Source of the DNA: Bacillota bacterium | Lineage (GTDB): Bacteria; Bacillota; Clostridia; Clostridiales; Clostridiaceae | DNA length: 49,957 bases | NCBI GenBank assembly: GCA_021781745.1 | Contig: JAJXWH010000038.1 | Span: forward strand, 1-49,957 | Direction: 5' to 3' | Shown here: in pieces, positions 1 through 7,764 of the stretch | How positions within the stretch are numbered: the stretch's first letter is position 1 | Layout of the letters: each line of letters starts with the position of its first letter | Translations under genes and position numbers: made by a program | The notes under the pieces: model-generated | Seen by the model: only the letters and a program-made list of their open reading frames with translations | Database searches by the model: none | What the model was told of the DNA's origin: nothing

Positions 1-193
1 TATTATAAAATTAAACAAATAAATTTAAAAAATTTATTTGAAAAATTGGGATTCTTTGCGTAAAAAAGCAAGTTCTATATTATGTAAAAAAAGTAAATAT
101 TTTTGCCTACATTTCTTTTACAGTAACCACATTTAGAGAAAAAGTTAATATAATAATTTCAGGATTATAATATTAGCAGGAGTATGAGATAAA
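1..193. other. AT-rich intergenic region at window start
   Basis: Very AT-rich. No gene, terminator or clear promoter could be assigned with confidence. It probably holds the promoter of the small gene that starts at 194. Confidence 0.3.
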
Positions 194-391
194 ATGCCAA
201 CTAAAAGCAAAAATAATGCAGTCAAAAAACCTATTACTGTAGTATCGACAAAGCGAGTTAAAAAAAGGAAAGAAACCATATTAATTGAAGTTGCAAAGGA
301 TCAAATCATAGGCGAATTTATTAATGGATTTGAGGTAATAAAACCTATTAAAAGATATGGTAAATACTATGTACAAGTTAAAAATAAGTAA
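194..391 (+). CDS. small basic protein of unknown function
   Basis: A 65-residue lysine-rich reading frame with no recognised domain. An AGGAG lies about 10 bases before the ATG, which supports real translation. The N-terminal third is very basic (runs of K and R). The rest alternates hydrophobic and charged residues (around ILIEVAKDQIIGEF) and could form a small beta fold. No signal peptide or membrane segment is visible. It stands alone, upstream of the thiamin operon and on the same strand. It could be a small nucleic-acid-binding protein, but that is only a guess from charge. Confidence 0.5.
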   Translation: MPTKSKNNAVKKPITVVSTKRVKKRKETILIEVAKDQIIGEFINGFEVIKPIKRYGKYYVQVKNK

Positions 392-539
392 TATTTAATG
401 AGTGAAAATCTCATATTAAAGATGTACTTTCTACATTATAATATATAATTAATGCATCATATGGATATTAATCCAATTAATTCATGTGTTGCATTTCCTA
501 ATTTAAATAATAAATTTTAAATAATAAGTTATCATATAC

Positions 540-566
540 TTGACGATTTGGAATTAATGGTATAAG
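540..566 (+). promoter_or_regulatory. candidate promoter of the thiamin operon
   Basis: TTGACG at 540-545 and TATAAG at 561-566, with a 15-base spacer, about 30 bases before the riboswitch. The spacing is short, so the -10 may be shifted by one or two bases. Bases 392-539 before it show nothing else recognisable. Confidence 0.4.
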
Positions 567-596
567 CTTTATCTTGTGAAAGATAATTTTATAATT

Positions 597-695
597 GAAT
601 AACTAGGGGAGCTAATATTTTGGCTGAGATTGGAAAGATTGATTTCCTAGACTCTTATAACCTGATTTGGTTAATACCAACGTAGGGAAGTATAT
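597..695 (+). promoter_or_regulatory. TPP riboswitch (THI element)
   Basis: The hallmark thi-box blocks appear in order: AGGGGAGC at the 5' side, GGCTGAGA in the J3/2 region, then ACCTGATTTGGTTAATACC and the closing GTAGGGAAGT. Between them, GGAAA and TTTCC form the optional P3a stem. The outer bases can pair as P1. Binding of thiamin pyrophosphate is expected to favour the terminator at 724-751 and so switch off the downstream thi genes, as in other Firmicutes. Confidence 0.95.
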
Positions 696-723
696 TAATA
701 TTTTTTTGTGCATATAATTATTG

Positions 724-751
724 ATGTATCCCTTTTGGATACATTTTTTTT
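724..751 (+). terminator. intrinsic terminator of the TPP riboswitch
   Basis: ATGTATCC and GGATACAT form a perfect 8-bp stem around a CTTTT loop, followed by eight T. It lies about 30 bases after the aptamer, as expected for transcription-attenuating TPP riboswitches. Confidence 0.85.
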
Positions 752-789
752 GTTTAAAAATATTTAACTCTTTAAAGTTAATCAATTTG

Positions 790-949
790 AGGCACAATCA
801 AAAAAATAATAAACCAATATGCTTGCCTATTTTGCGCCATACTACGTCACTAAATTCTACTAATAGGCCTACTATGAGCAGAATTTACTTCCTTGTCTGG
901 CACAAAATATTCGGCGCATCTTTAGTCTATTATTTCTTTTCATGTGCCT
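790..949 (+). repeat. palindromic repeat element, copy 1 (subfamily A)
   Basis: A 160-bp element that starts AGGCACAATC and ends TTTTCATGTGCCT. Its ends are inverted repeats of about 25 bp, and inner arms also pair (TTTTGCGCCA with TGGCACAAAA, and AAATTCT with AGAATTT). It lies between the riboswitch terminator and thiW, so it is transcribed in the thi leader. The same element recurs at 5049, 24225, 24550 and, reversed, at 36631. It has no transposase and looks like a MITE or a mobile hairpin. Confidence 0.85.
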
Positions 950-1003
950 AATTTCACAAAGCTTTATTTAATTTGTTGATTTTATTTTTAAGGAGGGTTT
1001 TTA

Positions 1004-1543
1004 ATGAAAGAAAAAAGTAAAGCACAAAAAATCGCATTAAGTGGTGTGTTAATTGGTATTTCAGTAATCTTCGGAACTTTTTCTATACCAATTTTAGGTG
1101 CTAAAATTTCACCAATACAGCATTTTGTAAATGTAGTAGGGGCCATAACCTTAGGCCCAGTTTATGCAGTTTTAAACGCATTTATTGCATCACTTATTAG
1201 AAATATGATGGGAACTGGTACTTTATTGGCTTTTCCGGGAAGCATGGTAGGTGCATTACTTGCAGGAATTCTTTACAAGAAATTTAAGAAACCAAGTATA
1301 GCTGTAATTGGAGAATTAATTGGAACAGGAATATTAGGAGCATTACTAGCTTATCCCGTAGCAGTAATACTTTTAGGTAAAAAAGCAGCACTTTTTGCAT
1401 ATGTGATTCCATTTATATCAAGCTGCAGCGTGGGAGCTATTATAGCATATTTCTTTGTAAAAGTTCCAATAATAAGAAAAATACTAGTAGATAATGAAGT
1501 ATCAACATATGAGAGTGATTTAAAAAATACACATAAAGTTTAA
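1004..1543 (+). CDS. thiW: ThiW, substrate-binding (S) component of a thiazole-type ECF transporter
   Basis: A 179-residue integral membrane protein. It has the hydrophobic profile of an ECF S component (about five or six membrane segments between residues 10 and 155) and the ThiW-type N-terminal sequence ending in KISPIQHFVNVVGAITLGP. ThiW proteins are thought to import the thiazole precursor of thiamin, using a shared EcfA/EcfA'/EcfT energising module that is not encoded here. The start follows an AGGAGGG site. It is the first gene of the TPP-riboswitch operon and lies 54 bases before thiD. Thiazole uptake fits the presence of the thiazole kinase ThiM downstream. The family call is firm; the substrate rests on family knowledge and context. 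Confidence 0.88.
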   Translation: MKEKSKAQKIALSGVLIGISVIFGTFSIPILGAKISPIQHFVNVVGAITLGPVYAVLNAFIASLIRNMMGTGTLLAFPGSMVGALLAGILYKKFKKPSIAVIGELIGTGILGALLAYPVAVILLGKKAALFAYVIPFISSCSVGAIIAYFFVKVPIIRKILVDNEVSTYESDLKNTHKV

Positions 1544-1597
1544 GAGAATATAGACAAAGAAGAATTCAACTATAGATTAAAACGAAAGGGTGATTTT

Positions 1598-2401
1598 ATG
1601 TTTAGAGCATTAACTATTGCAGGGTCTGATTCATGTGGAGGAGCTGGAATTCAAGCTGATTTAAAAGCTTTTTCAGCGAATGGTGTTTATGGTATGAGTG
1701 TGATTACCGCTGTAACTGCACAAAATACAATGGGTGTGTTTGGAATTCAGGATATAGATCCAGAGATGATTGAAGCACAAATAAATGTAATTTTTGAAGA
1801 TATAAGGGTAGATGCAATTAAAATAGGAATGGTTTCTAAAATTGAATCCATTAAGTCTATAGCAAAATCATTAAGAAAAGTTAAAGATTTGCCAGTAGTT
1901 GTTTTAGATCCTGTAATGATCTCTAAAAGTGGATTCAATTTATTATCTAGAGATGCAAAGGATACTTTAGTTAAAGAATTATTTCCATTAGCAACATTAA
2001 TCACTCCCAATTTACCAGAAGCAGAAGAAATTTTAGGTATAAAAATAGAAACCTTGGAAGACATGAAACAAGCAGCTTTAAAATTAAAAGAACTAGGACC
2101 AAAAGCTGTTTTGGTCAAAGGGGGACACCTAGAAGGTGAAGCAACGGATTTATTATTTGATGGAAAAGAATTTGTAATTTTAGAGCAACAAAGGATTAAT
2201 ACTAAGCATACTCATGGAACTGGATGTACTTTATCATCCACTATTGCTGCAAACTTAGCTAAAAATATGACTATTGAAGAAGCAGTGAGAAGTGGGAAAA
2301 AGTATATAACCTGTGCTATTGAACATGGATTTGAGCTTGGAAAAGGTGTAGGACCAACTAATCATTTTTATGAGCTTTATAAGAAAGCGAAATTCAGTTA
2401 A
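1598..2401 (+). CDS. thiD: hydroxymethylpyrimidine/phosphomethylpyrimidine kinase ThiD
   Basis: A 267-residue cytoplasmic ribokinase-fold enzyme. It phosphorylates HMP and then HMP-P to HMP-PP, the pyrimidine substrate of ThiE. The N-terminus ALTIAGSDSCGGAGIQADLK is the ThiD signature. The acidic LDPVM motif is at about residues 105-109, and the anion-hole/catalytic motif HTHGTGCTLSS is near residues 206-216, containing the usual GTGC. Length is normal. The start follows GAAAGGGTG. It lies between thiW and thiC in the riboswitch operon. A weak hairpin (2435-2451) and a 126-base gap separate it from thiC. Confidence 0.95.
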   Translation: MFRALTIAGSDSCGGAGIQADLKAFSANGVYGMSVITAVTAQNTMGVFGIQDIDPEMIEAQINVIFEDIRVDAIKIGMVSKIESIKSIAKSLRKVKDLPVVVLDPVMISKSGFNLLSRDAKDTLVKELFPLATLITPNLPEAEEILGIKIETLEDMKQAALKLKELGPKAVLVKGGHLEGEATDLLFDGKEFVILEQQRINTKHTHGTGCTLSSTIAANLAKNMTIEEAVRSGKKYITCAIEHGFELGKGVGPTNHFYELYKKAKFS

Positions 2402-2527
2402 AAGTTAACAATTAACAGTTTACAGTTTAGGATAAAATCCTTGAAGGATTTTTAAATTATAATTTTAAAAAAGTTTGTAGTTATCAAAGTATATTAAATA
2501 AAAGTGTAATAAAGGAGATAGAGGGAA

Positions 2528-3838
2528 ATGAATTATAAAACACAAATGGAAGCAGCTAAAAAAGGTATAGTTACTAAAGAGATGAAAATAGTAGCTGAAA
2601 AAGAGAGAATTTCAGAAGAAAAGTTAATGAAGCTTGTAGCAGAAGGTAAAGTTGCTATTCCAGCTAATATCAATCATAAATCACTTAGTCCAGAAGGTAT
2701 CGGCGATGGATTAAGAACAAAGATAAATGTAAACTTAGGTATTTCAGGAGATTCGGTTGACTATTGCAGAGAAATGGAAAAAGTAAAAATGGCAATAGAT
2801 TTTGGAGCTGAAGCTATAATGGATTTAAGTAACTATGGAAAGACTCAAGAGTTTAGAGAAAAACTTATAGATTATTCGCCAGCTATGATAGGTACAGTTC
2901 CAATGTATGATGCTATTGGTTATCTTGAAAAAGATCTTTTAGATATAAAAGCTAAGGATTTTCTAGATGTAGTTTTGGCTCATGCTAAAGCAGGAGTTGA
3001 TTTTGTTACTATTCATGCTGGAATTAATAAAAGAACTGTTGCATTATTTAAAGAAGATAAGAGAAGATTAAATATAGTATCTAGAGGAGGATCTCTATTA
3101 TTTGCTTGGATGGAAATGACAGGCAATGAAAATCCATTCTATGAATATTATGATGAATTACTTGAAATTCTAAGAGAATATGATGTAACAATAAGTCTTG
3201 GAGATGCAATGAGACCAGGATGCATTGATGATTCAACAGATGCGGGTCAAATTACTGAACTTATTGAATTAGGTCTATTAACAAAGAGAGCTTGGGCTAA
3301 AGATGTTCAAGTTATGATTGAAGGACCAGGACATATGGCTATGAACGAAATTGCTGCTAACATGCAAATTGAAAAAAGATTATGCCATGGTGCACCATTC
3401 TATGTACTTGGACCTCTAGTAACTGATATTGCGCCAGGTTATGATCACATAACTTCAGCTATCGGTGGAGCTATTGCAGCTACTCATGGAGCAAACTTCC
3501 TTTGCTATGTAACACCAGCTGAACATTTAAGATTACCTGATTTATCAGATGTTAGAGAAGGAATTATTGCATCAAAAATTGCAGCTCATGCAGCCGACAT
3601 AGCTAATGGACTTCCAGGTGCAAGAGATAGAGATAATGCAATGGCAGATGCTCGTCAAAAACTTGATTGGGAAGAGATGTTTAAGGTTGCTATAGATGGA
3701 AAAAAGGCAAGAGAATATTTTGAAAGCGTACCACCAGAAGATATGCATAGCTGTTCAATGTGTGGAAAAATGTGTGCAGTAAGAACAACAAACAGGATAC
3801 TAAATGGTGACAAAGTAGAACTTTTTGATCAAAAATAA
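2528..3838 (+). CDS. thiC: phosphomethylpyrimidine synthase ThiC
   Basis: A 436-residue cytoplasmic radical-SAM enzyme that converts aminoimidazole ribotide to HMP-P. This is the short form, lacking the N-terminal domain of the enterobacterial enzyme of about 630 residues; short forms are usual in Clostridia. Family landmarks include [21 protein letters not shown] near residue 50, MIEGPGHM near 265 and [17 protein letters not shown] near 300. The C-terminal cluster cysteines are C409, C412 and C416, spaced C-x2-C-x3-C. They should bind the [4Fe-4S] cluster. The ATG follows GGAGATAGAGGG. Together with thiD it gives de novo synthesis of the pyrimidine half. A long hairpin follows directly (3874-4064). 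Confidence 0.96.
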   Translation: MNYKTQMEAAKKGIVTKEMKIVAEKERISEEKLMKLVAEGKVAIPANINHKSLSPEGIGDGLRTKINVNLGISGDSVDYCREMEKVKMAIDFGAEAIMDLSNYGKTQEFREKLIDYSPAMIGTVPMYDAIGYLEKDLLDIKAKDFLDVVLAHAKAGVDFVTIHAGINKRTVALFKEDKRRLNIVSRGGSLLFAWMEMTGNENPFYEYYDELLEILREYDVTISLGDAMRPGCIDDSTDAGQITELIELGLLTKRAWAKDVQVMIEGPGHMAMNEIAANMQIEKRLCHGAPFYVLGPLVTDIAPGYDHITSAIGGAIAATHGANFLCYVTPAEHLRLPDLSDVREGIIASKIAAHAADIANGLPGARDRDNAMADARQKLDWEEMFKVAIDGKKAREYFESVPPEDMHSCSMCGKMCAVRTTNRILNGDKVELFDQK

Positions 3839-3873
3839 GATTTGTGCAAATTACAATCATGATATGACTAACC

Positions 3874-4064
3874 GAAAGAAATGATACTCTGTTGTTTCGG
3901 TTACTAGAAAATATGGCTGTGGATTTCTAACATTATAAGTTGCACCATCTATGCATGTTCCTAAGTCAAGCTTATGACAAGCTTAGATGGAACAACTTAT
4001 AATGAAGAAATGCCTACAGCCATATTTTCAATGTAACACTGTACAAAAGAGTATCATTTCTTTC
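3874..4064 (+). repeat. long imperfect hairpin H1, 191 nt, after thiC
   Basis: An outer 16-bp perfect stem (3874-3889 with 4049-4064) encloses a 123-nt core (3907-4029). The core begins GAAAATATGGCTGT and ends ACAGCCATATTTTC. Inner arms pair as ATTTCT/AGAAAT, ATTATAAGTTG/CAACTTATAAT and CCATCTA/TAGATGG around a loop of about 32 nt. It fills most of the thiC-thiM gap. It has no T run after the stem, so it is not an ordinary terminator. The same layout with different stem sequences appears at 7513 and 32410. Confidence 0.8.
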
Positions 4065-4160
4065 CATTATAGTGTAATATCAAAATATAATTTAACAGAT
4101 AATCAATGTTATAGTTAACAATGAGTTATTTAAGCAGAAAATATAAAAATTTTACTTTTG

Positions 4161-4198
4161 AAAGGAGGTTCTGGTAAGAATAGAAAGAAGTAATTCTT
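4161..4198 (+). promoter_or_regulatory. displaced Shine-Dalgarno site and hairpin before thiM
   Basis: AAAGGAGG at 4161-4168 is followed by a 6-bp hairpin (AAGAAT 4176-4181, ATTCTT 4193-4198). The thiM ATG is at 4212. The hairpin could loop out and shorten the distance between site and start, or translation may begin at the TTG at 4197. Which is used cannot be decided from sequence alone. Confidence 0.4.
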
Positions 4199-4211
4199 GC
4201 TGGAAATATTT

Positions 4212-5042
4212 ATGAGTAATGAAATATCAATTAGAATAGGAAACCTATTAGATGAAGTTAGAGATAAGAAACCTCTTGTACATAATATAACAAATTATGT
4301 TACAGTAAATGATTGTGCAAATGTTTTACTTGCAATAGGTGCATCTCCAATTATGGCTGATGATATTAAGGAAGCAGCTGATATTACAAAAATTTCATCT
4401 GCTCTTGTAATAAATATTGGAACATTAAACGAAAGAACTGTTGAGTCTATGATTGCTTCAGGAAAGAAAGCAAATGAGTTAAATATTCCAGTTGTATTTG
4501 ATCCAGTAGGTGCTGGAGCATCAGAATTTAGAAATTCAACAACTAAAAAGATATTAGACGAAGTAAAGGTAAGTGTAATTCGCGGAAATATGTCTGAAAT
4601 TAAATTCATCAGTGGACTAGAATCAACAACTAAGGGGGTTGATGCATCTGAAAGTGATGCAAAAACAGGTAATGATGAAGGGATTAATGTAGCAAAAAGC
4701 TTAGCTAATAAGCTAAATTGTACTGTAGCAATTACTGGGGCTACAGATATTATATCGGATGGAGAAAGAGTTGCTATCCTTGAAAATGGTACTAAAATGT
4801 TATCAAATGTAACAGGAACAGGCTGCATGACAACTGCATTGGTTGGAGCATTTTGCGGAGCTGGTTCAGATTATTTCCTAGGAGCTGTTTCAGGTATTAT
4901 TTCCATGGGAATAGCGGGGGAAATTGCTTTTGATAAAGCAGGGCAAGTTGGAACAGGAAGTTTCCATATTGCTATTATAGATGCTATTAGCAATTTGAAT
5001 TCAGAAGTAATTAAAAATATGGCGAAGGCTAAAGAATTATAA
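4212..5042 (+). CDS. thiM: hydroxyethylthiazole kinase ThiM
   Basis: A 276-residue cytoplasmic kinase that phosphorylates the thiazole alcohol THZ to THZ-P for salvage. Landmarks are KKPLVHNITNYVTVNDCAN near residue 20, PIMADD near 50, FDPVGAGAS near 95 and the catalytic GTGCMT near 200. The ATG at 4212 gives the usual N-terminus MSNEIS. The only strong Shine-Dalgarno site, AAAGGAGG (4161-4168), lies more than 40 bases upstream, with a small hairpin (AAGAAT/ATTCTT, 4176-4198) in between. An in-frame TTG at 4197 is the alternative start. It partners ThiW (thiazole uptake) and ThiE. Confidence 0.94.
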   Translation: MSNEISIRIGNLLDEVRDKKPLVHNITNYVTVNDCANVLLAIGASPIMADDIKEAADITKISSALVINIGTLNERTVESMIASGKKANELNIPVVFDPVGAGASEFRNSTTKKILDEVKVSVIRGNMSEIKFISGLESTTKGVDASESDAKTGNDEGINVAKSLANKLNCTVAITGATDIISDGERVAILENGTKMLSNVTGTGCMTTALVGAFCGAGSDYFLGAVSGIISMGIAGEIAFDKAGQVGTGSFHIAIIDAISNLNSEVIKNMAKAKEL

Positions 5043-5048
5043 GCTGTT

Positions 5049-5274
5049 AGGCACAATCAAAAAAATAACAAGTCCACCTGCCAAGCCTATTTTCCATCAG
5101 TGGAAGCTCGACTCGCATATGCTCGCTGAGTAAGCGATTCACACCAAATCAAAGATTTGGGTTCTCTGCTCATCAGCAGATTGCCCTAATAGGCCTGCTA
5201 TGAGACCAATCTACTTCCTTGTCTGATGAAAAATAATCATGGCATTTTGGACTTGTTATTTTCTTTCATGTGCC
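5049..5274 (+). repeat. palindromic repeat element, copy 2 (subfamily B, long)
   Basis: A 226-bp element with the AGGCACAATC and CATGTGCCT ends. Terminal arms carry AATAACAAGTCC and GGACTTGTTATT, the subfamily B version. Inner arms pair as TTTTCCATCA with TGATGAAAAA. Compared with copy 5 it has about 66 extra bases in the left arm, which fold into smaller hairpins (for example CCAAATC/GATTTGG). It starts 7 bases after the thiM stop. Confidence 0.85.
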
Positions 5275-5282
5275 TTAAGTGA

Positions 5283-5343
5283 AAATTAGATGCATATTTG
5301 TTACAATAGTAGGTAGAGTTAACAAATATGTGTCTAATTTTTT
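5283..5343 (+). terminator. hairpin with T run between thiM and thiE
   Basis: AAATTAGATGCATATTTGTT pairs almost fully with AACAAATATGTGTCTAATTT, followed by further T. It is probably a terminator or attenuator after thiM, so thiE may be expressed at a lower level or from its own promoter. No second TPP riboswitch is present before thiE. Confidence 0.65.
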
Positions 5344-5417
5344 ATAATGCATATGATTAGAGAGAAGAATAATAAAAATTAATTTATAGATAAAAATAAA
5401 ATTAGGAGGCAAATTTT

Positions 5418-6053
5418 ATGAAACCTAAAATAGATTATAGTATTTATCTGGTGACAGATAGAGATTTAATGAGTACAGAAACATTGGAAGAAGCTGTAGA
5501 ACAGGCTATTCTTGGAGGATGTACATTAGTTCAGTTAAGAGAAAAGGACTGTTCATCTCTAGATTTTTATAATACTGCTGTAAGAGTAAAAGAAATCACA
5601 GATAAGCATGATGTTCCATTAATAATAAATGACAGATTAGATATTGCACTTGCAGTAGATGCAGCAGGAGTTCATGTTGGTCAAAGTGATATGCCAGCAG
5701 TAATTGTAAGAAAGATAATTGGTGAAGATAAGATTATAGGCGTTTCAACTGGATCATTAGAACAAGCACTTAAAGCACAAGAAGATGGGGCGGATTACAT
5801 AGGGGTTGGAGCAATGTACGCAACAGGAACCAAGAAAGATGCAAATCCAACTAGTATGGAAGAATTAAAGAAAATAAGAGAAAATGTATCAATACCTATA
5901 GTAGTAATAGGTGGTATAAATAAAGATAGAGTTAAGGATTTTCAAGGCTTTGGAATTGATGGCCTTGCAATAGTATCAGCGATTATTGCCCAAAATGACA
6001 TTGCTGAAGCTACAAGAGAATTAAAAGAGTTGTTTAATTATAATAGGGGATAA
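5418..6053 (+). CDS. thiE: thiamin-phosphate synthase ThiE
   Basis: A 211-residue TIM-barrel enzyme that joins HMP-PP (from ThiD) and THZ-P (from ThiM) to thiamin monophosphate. Motifs are YLVTDRDL near residue 10, VQLREKD near 40, [21 protein letters not shown] near 70-90, [14 protein letters not shown] near 130-145 and VVIGGI near 170. Length is normal. The start follows AGGAGG. It closes the thi operon. The dedicated thiazole-making genes (thiG, thiH, thiS, thiF) are absent here, so the local set supports de novo pyrimidine plus salvaged thiazole. Confidence 0.95.
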   Translation: MKPKIDYSIYLVTDRDLMSTETLEEAVEQAILGGCTLVQLREKDCSSLDFYNTAVRVKEITDKHDVPLIINDRLDIALAVDAAGVHVGQSDMPAVIVRKIIGEDKIIGVSTGSLEQALKAQEDGADYIGVGAMYATGTKKDANPTSMEELKKIRENVSIPIVVIGGINKDRVKDFQGFGIDGLAIVSAIIAQNDIAEATRELKELFNYNRG

Positions 6054-6111
6054 ATAATGAGAGCATGAAAATTTTTGTGAAAAATTTAACCTATTTATGC
6101 TAAAAAAGTTG

Positions 6112-6137
6112 TATAATATCTTCAGGTAGATTAAACA
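6112..6137 (+). promoter_or_regulatory. -10 region shared by the two flavodiiron genes
   Basis: TATAAT at 6112-6117 is followed by ATCTTCAGGTAGATTAAA. The same arrangement, GTATAATAT-TTCA--TAGAT, occurs before the fusion gene at 13427, again about 40 bases from the ATG. No good -35 was found at 17 bases. Conservation between paralogues suggests a common promoter and possibly a common regulator. Confidence 0.5.
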
Positions 6138-6154
6138 TACTAGGAGGGATTTTA

Positions 6155-7378
6155 ATGGAAATATTAGAGCTGAAAAAGAATTTATATTGGACCGGGGTAC
6201 TAGATAAAAACTTAAGAGTATTTGATATTATTATGGAAACAGAATTTGGGACTTCTTATAATTCTTATTTACTTAAAACAAATGAAAAGACAGTATTATT
6301 TGAAACTGCAAAAGCTAAATTTTTTGATGAATATTTAAATGCGTTAAGCAAAATAATTGATGTTAAGGATATTGATTATATAGTTGTAAACCACACTGAA
6401 CCAGACCATGCAGGAAGTATAGAAAAGCTTATTGAAATGAATCCAGATGTTAAAATTGTTGGAACTCAAGTTGCAATAGGTTTCTTAAAGAATATAGTGA
6501 ATCGTGATTTCAATGGAATAATTGTAAAAGAAAATGAAACGTTAGAACTTGGTGATAAGACTTTACGCTTTATGATATTACCAAATCTACATTGGCCTGA
6601 TACAATGTATACATATATTGAAGAAGATAAGACTTTAGTTACTTGTGATTCCTTTGGTTCACATTATAGTTTTGATGGAATTTTACTAAGCAAAGTTACA
6701 GATAATGAAGGTTATTTAAGAGCGTTAAAGTATTATTTTGATTGTATCATTGGACCTTTTAAGAATCCATTTATGATAAAGGCTTTAGATAGAATAAAGG
6801 ATTTAGAAATTGATATGATTTGTACAGGACATGGTCCAGTAGTTGATTGTAGAATTGATGAAATCATGGAATACTATAAAAAGTGGTCTAATGTTCCAAA
6901 TCCAAACCCAAGAAAGACAGTTATTATACCATACGTAAGTGCTTACGGATATACAAAAGAATTAGCTTACAAAATAGCTGAAGGAATTAAAGCCAGCGGA
7001 GATATAGATGTTAGAGCTTATGATATGGTAGAATCTGACCAAGGAAAGGTACTTGAGGAACTCGAATTTGCAGATGGTATTTTATTTGGTAGTCCAACAA
7101 TAGTAGGTGAAGCCTTAAAACCAATTTGGGATTTAACTACTTCAATCTTTGCAAGAACTCATGCTAATAAACTTGCAAGTGCTTTTGGAAGTTATGGATG
7201 GAGCGGAGAAGCTGTTCCTCATATTATAGAAAGATTAAAGCAGCTTAGAATGAAGGTTGTTGATGAAGGATTCAGAGTGAAATTTAAACCAAGTGATAGT
7301 GAATTAACTGAAGCATATAATTATGGATATAATTTTGGATGTATCCTTTTAAATAAAGAAAATCCAAATAAAAATTAG
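6155..7378 (+). CDS. fprA: flavodiiron protein (FprA-type O2/NO reductase)
   Basis: A 407-residue cytoplasmic enzyme of the A-type flavoprotein family. It reduces O2 to water (and/or NO to N2O) with electrons from rubredoxin, protecting anaerobes. A metallo-beta-lactamase-like domain (1-250) carries the diiron ligands H80, E82, D84 (HTEPDH), H146 (LHWPD), D165 and H226 (TGHGP). A flavodoxin domain (255-400) has FMN-binding loops near IPYVSAYGYTK, GSPTIVGEA and GSYGWSG. It starts after AGGAGGG. It is nearly the same as the first 400 residues of the fusion protein at 13470, clear paralogy. This stand-alone copy needs an external rubredoxin. Confidence 0.95.
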   Translation: MEILELKKNLYWTGVLDKNLRVFDIIMETEFGTSYNSYLLKTNEKTVLFETAKAKFFDEYLNALSKIIDVKDIDYIVVNHTEPDHAGSIEKLIEMNPDVKIVGTQVAIGFLKNIVNRDFNGIIVKENETLELGDKTLRFMILPNLHWPDTMYTYIEEDKTLVTCDSFGSHYSFDGILLSKVTDNEGYLRALKYYFDCIIGPFKNPFMIKALDRIKDLEIDMICTGHGPVVDCRIDEIMEYYKKWSNVPNPNPRKTVIIPYVSAYGYTKELAYKIAEGIKASGDIDVRAYDMVESDQGKVLEELEFADGILFGSPTIVGEALKPIWDLTTSIFARTHANKLASAFGSYGWSGEAVPHIIERLKQLRMKVVDEGFRVKFKPSDSELTEAYNYGYNFGCILLNKENPNKN

Positions 7379-7389
7379 TAATAGTAATT

Positions 7390-7427
7390 ACTAAAATTAG
7401 GGCTTATGGTATAAGTCCTAATTTTAG
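7390..7427 (+). terminator. terminator-like hairpin after fprA
   Basis: ACTAAAATTAGG-CTTAT pairs with ATAAG-CCTAATTTTAGT around a short loop. It lies 12 bases after the fprA stop. The T-rich 3' arm serves as the T run, and the structure could act on both strands. Confidence 0.7.
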
Positions 7428-7512
7428 TTAGATATCCAACATTATAATTGGACTTATTATACGAATATACTTACATATTTACTAAATCTTTATGTGGATA
7501 TCTTAACTAGAA

Positions 7513-7691
7513 ATAATAAATATTTTTGTGTAGAAAACATTTGAAAATGAGCTGTTAAAGGCTCTTAGTTGTAGGTTGTCTCACTTTAGCTTGTCACGCT
7601 GAAAGCGGGAGCATGCTAAAGTGAGTACAACCTGCAACTTAGAGCCTTCAGCGATATTTTCATAGTTTTTCGTAACAAAAATATTTATTAT
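7513..7691 (+). repeat. long imperfect hairpin H2, 179 nt
   Basis: An outer stem of about 17 bp (ATAATAAATATTTTTGT with ACAAAAATATTTATTAT) surrounds a 119-nt core (7543-7661). The core begins GAAAATGAGCTG and ends CAGCGATATTTTC. Inner arms pair as GGCTCTTAGTTGTAGGTTGT against ACAACCTGCAACTTAGAGCC, then CACTTTAGC/GCTAAAGTG, with a loop of about 24 nt. It lies between fprA and the methyltransferase gene. Same plan as H1 and H3. Confidence 0.8.
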
Positions 7692-7764
7692 CTCGGTAAG
7701 CTATCACATAAGTCTAGTTTACATGTTGTTTATCTATATAATGTAAGAAATTAGAGGTGAAACA

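Noticed and set aside
612..797. Open frame on the minus strand over the TPP riboswitch
   Set aside because: It is the antisense of a conserved RNA and terminator; no ribosome site and no protein family.
721..951. Open frame of 76 codons on the plus strand before thiW
   Set aside because: It runs through the riboswitch terminator and repeat copy 1. It has no ribosome site, and its sequence is explained by those elements.
3874..4064. Simple terminator interpretation of the long hairpins H1-H3
   Set aside because: They lack a T run, are far longer than terminators and share a layered layout. H2 also follows a separate terminator at 7390-7427.
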